64,000 nt of DNA from assembly GCF_009766065.1 (NCBI RefSeq), contig NZ_LMUE01000009.1, positions 408,196 to 472,195 of the forward strand, given 5' to 3'. Origin of the DNA: Dyella sp. S184 (GTDB taxonomy: Bacteria; Pseudomonadota; Gammaproteobacteria; Xanthomonadales; Rhodanobacteraceae). The position numbers and the translations under genes were made by a program. The notes under the pieces are model-generated. The model was given only the letters and a program-made list of their open reading frames with translations. It searched no databases and was not told where the DNA came from. Positions 60,038-64,000 of this stretch are shown here, one piece after another; the first letter of the stretch is position 1, and the number at the start of each line of letters is the position of its first letter.

Positions 60038-60952
60038 TCAAGAGCGCCGGCTTTCCTGCCTTGCCAGCCATTGCCCAATGCGGGTAGCGACCGGTCGTGG
60101 TGTCTTCATCCAGCCGAAGTGATCGGCCGGACCGCGCAGTTCCTGCGAAGTCACCACGGCAACCTCATGCCGCGCAAGCGGCAGCTTGCCGAGCAGCCAG
60201 TCCAGCGAGGCCGCCGGACTGAGCCAGTCTTCCTGCAGACGCAACGCCAGCACGGGCCGTTCCAGCGCGGCCATGCCCGCCTCCAGGTCGCCCATGTGAT
60301 CGGCGGCGTAGCGGCCGCTGCGACCAGTACGCGCCCAGTCGCGGATCACGCCGCGCGCTTCGTTGCCACCGAAACCGATCCGCCGTCCCGGCAGGTAGCC
60401 ACACAGGTTGGCCAGCAGTGGCGCGAGCACATAGGCCATGACAATCAGCCGGCCATAGCGGAAGCGACGCCAGTACGGTGATCCGGTTGCCACCAGCACC
60501 AATCCGGCCAGTTGCTCCGGATGCAGGCCGGCATAGACCGTGGACAACTGGCCGCCGAGGCTGTGGCCACCGATCCAGCAGCGGGCATGTGGCAGCTCGC
60601 GCCGCACCGCAGCCAGACCGGCAGGCACGTCATCGACAAGCAATTCCCGATAGGCCCAGTCCTGTTGCCGGCCGGCCCGCTGGTTGCTGGAACCGATGCC
60701 ACGCCACTCGTGGATCGCCACCGCGATGCCCTGCTCCGCCAGCGCCTCAGCCAGTGGCAGGTAATGCCTGGCGGGCACACCCAGCGCCGGCAACCAATAC
60801 AACAGCTCGTGCCATGCACCGGCGGGATGGACGCACAGCAACTCAAAGCTGACGCCCTCTCCCACCGAAATGGGAAATACCGCCTGCCTGGCCTGCATGA
60901 CGGTTATCGGCGGCATGGGGCTGGCTGCATTTTCAACAGAATGATTCGACAT
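60038..60952 (-). CDS. Alpha/beta hydrolase (DUF-like serine hydrolase)
   Basis: The protein has 304 residues. The nucleophile elbow is 'CWIGGHSLGGQLSTVYAGLH', the oxyanion segment follows 'LLYWLPALGVPARHYLPLAE', and there are 'AIHEWRGIGSSNQRAG', a late acid region 'LRLQEDWLSPAASLDWLL' and the catalytic His in 'ADHFGWMK'. There is no signal peptide, so it is probably cytoplasmic. The substrate is not predictable. It is 52 bp upstream of the OYE start on the same strand and may share its transcript. Confidence 0.85.
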   Translation of the reverse strand: MSNHSVENAASPMPPITVMQARQAVFPISVGEGVSFELLCVHPAGAWHELLYWLPALGVPARHYLPLAEALAEQGIAVAIHEWRGIGSSNQRAGRQQDWAYRELLVDDVPAGLAAVRRELPHARCWIGGHSLGGQLSTVYAGLHPEQLAGLVLVATGSPYWRRFRYGRLIVMAYVLAPLLANLCGYLPGRRIGFGGNEARGVIRDWARTGRSGRYAADHMGDLEAGMAALERPVLALRLQEDWLSPAASLDWLLGKLPLARHEVAVVTSQELRGPADHFGWMKTPRPVATRIGQWLARQESRRS

Positions 60953-60984
60953 TCCGACAGGCTAGCGAATTGGCGTGACCATCA

Positions 60985-61013
60985 CAAAAAAAGGCCGGCT
61001 TGCGCCGGCCTTT
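60985..61013 (-). terminator. Rho-independent terminator of the first cold-shock gene
   Basis: On the - strand: AAAGGCCGGC-GCAA-GCCGGCCTTTTTTT. It has a 10-bp stem and 7 Ts, 21 bp after the stop of 61,034-61,243. Confidence 0.93.
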
Positions 61014-61033
61014 AACCAATCTGGTCGCGGCAA

Positions 61034-61243
61034 TCAGGCGGCCGAAACGTCTTCGGCCTGCAGGCCCTTCTGGCCGTCGACGACCTTGAAGCTGACCTTC
61101 TGGCCTTCCTGGAGGCTCTTGAACCCCGTGCCAGTGATGGCACGGAAATGCACAAACACGTCAGGGCCATTTTCCCGGCTGATAAAGCCGAAACCCTTGG
61201 CGTCATTGAACCACTTGACTGTACCTACTTCACGATCCGACAT
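61034..61243 (-). CDS. Cold-shock protein (CspA family), copy 1
   Basis: This 69-residue protein is a single CSD with RNP1 in '[20 protein letters not shown]' and RNP2 'VFVHF'. It is an RNA chaperone. It has about 90% identity to the neighbour copy at 61,508. A leader of about 200 nt between the two genes could form a temperature-responsive 5' UTR, as in cspA mRNAs. Its own terminator follows. Confidence 0.95.
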   Translation of the reverse strand: MSDREVGTVKWFNDAKGFGFISRENGPDVFVHFRAITGTGFKSLQEGQKVSFKVVDGQKGLQAEDVSAA

Positions 61244-61458
61244 GACTCACTCCGATCCAAATCCAGACGCTGAGACAAACCGGCCCCCTCGGGCCGACGG
61301 CTTACTGAGCATGCAGCGGGTCGGGTGTAACGATAGGGATTCAGGAAACCCCGTACCGGGCACGCACGTGGCCGAGCAGACACAGTGCCCCAAGCATAAC
61401 GGATTTTCAGCACGCAAGTGATTTGTCAAGCCGGCTGTCACGGCCATTATCCGGGCAA

Positions 61459-61486
61459 GAAAAAACCGGACATTACTGCCCGGTTT
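61459..61486 (-). terminator. Rho-independent terminator of the second cold-shock gene
   Basis: On the - strand: AAACCGG-GCAGTAATGT-CCGGTTTTTTC. It lies 22 bp after the stop of 61,508-61,717. The stem is shorter than the first but the T-tract is good. Confidence 0.85.
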
Positions 61487-61507
61487 CCCTTGCACCCATG
61501 GCGGCAA

Positions 61508-61717
61508 TCAGGCGGCGGACACTTCATCGGCCTGCAGGCCTTTCTGGCCCTGCACCACCTTGAAGGAAACCTGCTGGCCTTCCTGCAGGCTCTTGAAGCC
61601 CGAGCCGGTGATCGCACGGAAATGCACGAAAACGTCGGGGCCGTTGTCACGGGCAATGAAACCAAAGCCCTTGGCATCGTTGAACCACTTGACGGTACCG
61701 ATCTGACGATCAGACAT
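61508..61717 (-). CDS. Cold-shock protein (CspA family), copy 2
   Basis: This 69-residue protein starts at ATG 61,717 with a GGAG motif upstream; the longer frame is unsupported. The CSD shows '[20 protein letters not shown]' and ends '[10 protein letters not shown]'. It is a tandem paralogue of 61,034-61,243, in the same orientation and with its own terminator, which suggests independent control. Confidence 0.95.
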   Translation of the reverse strand: MSDRQIGTVKWFNDAKGFGFIARDNGPDVFVHFRAITGSGFKSLQEGQQVSFKVVQGQKGLQADEVSAA

Positions 61718-62090
61718 GAAAATCACTCCACTGGGTTTATATAGACTCGACCTGTACAAATGCAGCAGGCCGGCTTACTGGTATGCGAGGAAACAACCCT
61801 GGGGTGAACGATGAGGCAGATCGCGGATCGGCTGCATCGGGCCACAAAACTCTGCTGACCCCGGCAAACACAGTAGTCAAATCATAGCGGCAGAATAGCG
61901 GCAGAACCTGACAGATATGCAATTGTGCAGTGCCGCGCAAATGAATCCGTTCCCGCGGATTATGCCAACTGATGACAAATTCAGATTTTCTTTACCTCCA
62001 ACCCGGTTTAGTGTGAATAAGTCCATCAGCCTGATGCCGCTGGCTCATTTCGACGCTGCCGGCAAGACCCGTTACCAAGGAGAGCCGATC

Positions 62091-62570
62091 ATGTCCACCC
62101 TGCCCCGTCTGACCCTGGCCGCCGTGATCGCCACCCTGCTGCTGGCGGGTTGCGCCCATCAACCCGCGGCCAAGACCACGCCGAAAGCCGCCACCTCTCC
62201 CGCGACTACTACTGCTTCGACTCCGACGGCCACAGCTACTGGCAGCGGCCAGGTTCAGCACCACGTGGCGACCACTCATGGCCATGTCAGCGTCCAGAAT
62301 ATGAACCTGCCAGACCGGACCGGCATTCCGGCCTGTGACGACTATCTGGCCAGCTATATGGCCTGCCATCGCGCGGCGGGTATCTTCACACCGGATCAAT
62401 TGCCGGCCCGTTATCAGGCCATGCGCACCAGCCTGCTGGCCGATTCGCAGAATCCGGATATCCGCCCGGAACTGGCCGCCCGCTGCAATGGCCTGGCTAC
62501 CTCATTGCGTGAGGCCCTGCACGGGAAGTCGTGCGCGGTGAGCCCGGCTCCGGCCAGCAGCACGCCCTGA
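62091..62570 (+). CDS. Small lipoprotein with Thr/Ala linker, hypothetical
   Basis: The protein has 159 residues. ATG 62,091 follows AAGGAGAGCCGATC. The lipobox is LAGC in 'LAAVIATLLLAGCAHQPAAK'. A Thr/Ala/Ser-rich linker follows ('TSPATTTASTPTATATGSGQ'), then a globular part with Cys residues ('IPACDDYLASYMACHRAAGI', 'ARCNGLATSLREAL') that may pair. No family was recognised. It is convergent with the YcaQ-type gene, 6 bp between stops. Confidence 0.75.
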   Translation: MSTLPRLTLAAVIATLLLAGCAHQPAAKTTPKAATSPATTTASTPTATATGSGQVQHHVATTHGHVSVQNMNLPDRTGIPACDDYLASYMACHRAAGIFTPDQLPARYQAMRTSLLADSQNPDIRPELAARCNGLATSLREALHGKSCAVSPAPASSTP

Positions 62571-62576
62571 CGTCAC

Positions 62577-63824
62577 CTAACCCATCTCGCGCCAGGCTAC
62601 GCGCAAGGCTTTCGCCACGGTTGCCGGCTGTGTGCGCCCCAATTTGACTTCGGGCGTACCGTGCCAGTGCGCGGTAGCGGCAATTGCCGCGGCCACGGCC
62701 TGCACCAACGGCGGTTCCGGTATCACTCCTGATTCCAGGAACAGCGCCTTGACTTCGAACACGCCATCGCCCCGGTGGGCCTTGGCATCCAGTCGGCCAA
62801 CCAACCGGCCACGATGCAGGATGGGTAAAACGAAATAGCCATAGTGACGCTTCGCGGCCGGCGTGTAGCACTCGATGGTGTATTCGAAATCGAACATCGC
62901 CCGCGCCCGCGCCCGGTCCCATACCAACGGGTCGAACGGTGACAGCAGGGTGGTATGGGTGGCGCGCAGGCGACCTTGCAGCGCCTTCTTCAGCACATCG
63001 GCATGGTCACAATGGACATAGCCTGGGACTTTCCAGCCCTGCACCGGCACGCTCAGCAGCTCCCCACGGGCCAGCAGCGGTGCCAGTTCCGACTCGGCAA
63101 CCGCCGGTTTCAGCCGGTAGTAATCCGCGATCCAGTCGGCCTGCGTCACGCCCAGCGCACGCACGCTGTCGAGGATAAAACGTTGCCGCAAATGCACCGC
63201 GGAGAGTTTGTCGGCCGTGGTATCGAATGGTGGGTCAAGCCTGGCAAGTACGTTCGCGGCCAGATCGTAGACACGCTGGAAATTTTCGCGCCGCGCCACC
63301 ATCAGTTCACCCAGCGCGAACCATGCCTCCAGCCAGCGCTTCTCCGGCTTCCACTCCCACCAGCCCGTCTTCGCGATTCCTTCGCTGCCGCCCTTGCGGG
63401 AAAAATCCACCGCACGCGCTGGGCCGGAGGCACGAATGCCATCCAGCAGCGCGTCCATGTCGGCGCGTTGTTCGCGATGCATGCGCTGGGCATGCCGATG
63501 CGCCCAGTGATTCCCGCGTTGATCCAGCCAGTCGCGGTGCAGGCCGACGTCGGCCGCACCGACGAAGCACGCCTCGTGCGCCCAGCATTCGGCCAGCTGA
63601 CCCTGCGCCAGCGCCTCATCCAGCCACGCCATCGGGTAATCGCCGAGGCGGCTATGCAATACCAGATAAGGGCTGCGCGCGACGACATGGATGGTGTCGA
63701 TCTGCAGCAGCCGCATGCGCTCGATCGTCGTCACGATGTCACTGCGCCGTGGCCGGCGACGCAACGGCTGCAGCAAACCTTGCGCCGACAATTGCAGCAA
63801 ACGCGCCTGCGCCAGGCTCATCAT
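62577..63824 (-). CDS. ycaQ: YcaQ-type DNA glycosylase (HTH_42, crosslink repair)
   Basis: The protein has about 415 residues from 'MMSLAQARLLQ'. Family marks are the catalytic Gln-Ile-Asp in 'RMRLLQIDTIHVVARSPYLV' (the QxD form of the AlkZ-like group), 'WWEWKPEKRWLEAWFALGEL', 'LHLRQRF'-like winged-helix parts, 'LLSPFDPLVWDRARARAMFD' and 'CYTPAAKRHYGYFVLPILHR'. It unhooks interstrand crosslinks and alkylated purines. It is at the right end of the window, with no operon partner visible. The exact ATG (63,824 or 63,821) is not certain. Confidence 0.9.
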   Translation of the reverse strand: MMSLAQARLLQLSAQGLLQPLRRRPRRSDIVTTIERMRLLQIDTIHVVARSPYLVLHSRLGDYPMAWLDEALAQGQLAECWAHEACFVGAADVGLHRDWLDQRGNHWAHRHAQRMHREQRADMDALLDGIRASGPARAVDFSRKGGSEGIAKTGWWEWKPEKRWLEAWFALGELMVARRENFQRVYDLAANVLARLDPPFDTTADKLSAVHLRQRFILDSVRALGVTQADWIADYYRLKPAVAESELAPLLARGELLSVPVQGWKVPGYVHCDHADVLKKALQGRLRATHTTLLSPFDPLVWDRARARAMFDFEYTIECYTPAAKRHYGYFVLPILHRGRLVGRLDAKAHRGDGVFEVKALFLESGVIPEPPLVQAVAAAIAATAHWHGTPEVKLGRTQPATVAKALRVAWREMG

Positions 63825-64000
63825 GTGGCGCTTACCTGAAGCTGCGTGCAACGACACGGCAGCTTCACACCATCATGACCAAGATATTGAGCCGGCATTT
63901 ACAAAGTCCTTGTTAGCGTAACCCCCGAGTCCGGCAACCGACAGCGGAAATCTTTGCGCTGAATCGGCAGCGGATGTCCTCACCAATGTTTTTCCCGCAA

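Noticed and set aside
1..64000. CRISPR array
   Set aside because: No regularly spaced direct repeats with unique spacers were seen on either strand, and no cas genes.

Overview
The window looks like chromosome from a GC-rich gammaproteobacterium of the order Xanthomonadales, most likely the Rhodanobacter/Dyella side. The reasons are the recA-recX-alaS-csrA-tRNA-Ser block, the Xanthomonas-type integron attC sites, the codon use and the intergenic REP-like repeats. The genus cannot be fixed from sequence alone.

Left part (1-18,860): accessory DNA between two tRNA genes whose 3' ends both point inward, tRNA-Ala(CGC) at 553-628 (+) and tRNA-Ser(GCU) at 18,865-18,957 (-). Outside tRNA-Ala is the end of ribonuclease D. 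Just inside it is the N-terminal stub of a P4-type phage integrase, which marks an old tRNA-targeted insertion. Next comes a small chromosomal integron (about 950-5190). It has an apparently intact integrase (intI, + strand) and cassettes running leftward on the - strand, with three attC sites. One attC is split by an IS3-family element whose transposase carries a frameshift. One cassette encodes a lipoprotein with a TonB-C-like domain. The first cassette holds a perfect 26-bp hairpin. A 178-bp MITE-like element follows. Then comes a defence-like pair: a 1272-aa SIR2-domain protein of the Dsr1 type, preceded by an uncharacterised 781-aa protein with a zinc ribbon and a PD-(D/E)xK-like C-terminus. 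The rest of the accessory zone has a DUF932 plasmid/phage-type protein, an XRE regulator, small membrane proteins, a coiled-coil lipoprotein and a secreted repeat protein. It ends in about 0.9 kb of non-coding DNA with a long pyrimidine tract.

Core part (18,860-39,600): csrA, alaS, recX and recA on the - strand, a CinA/PncC family gene, mutS (+), a lipoprotein hydrolase, a catalase remnant, two paralogous receiver-domain proteins flanking hslR, an AEC transporter, and a phosphotransferase. A TPP riboswitch then precedes a TonB-dependent receptor and a translationally coupled PnuC/PnuT gene, which together read as a thiamine-uptake operon. An S41 peptidase and a BaeSR-like two-component system follow.

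Right part (39,600-64,000): secreted or periplasmic enzymes (DUF885 protein, membrane dipeptidase, phosphoesterase/phospholipase C, di-haem cytochrome c peroxidase), a flavin monooxygenase, two isocitrate lyase/PEP-mutase paralogues, htpG, htpX, gluQ, an acetoacetyl-CoA reductase, tcdA, a short c-type cytochrome, a DUF962 protein, a pirin, an Old Yellow Enzyme, a hydrolase, two cold-shock genes each with its own terminator, a lipoprotein, and a YcaQ-type DNA glycosylase. REP-like hairpins lie between genes from 43.8 to 53.5 kb. One of them sits beside a displaced fragment of the 3' end of htpG.

The best candidates for something undescribed are the SIR2 protein plus zinc-ribbon/nuclease pair (6,268-12,655) and the integron with its IS-split attC and hairpin cassette.
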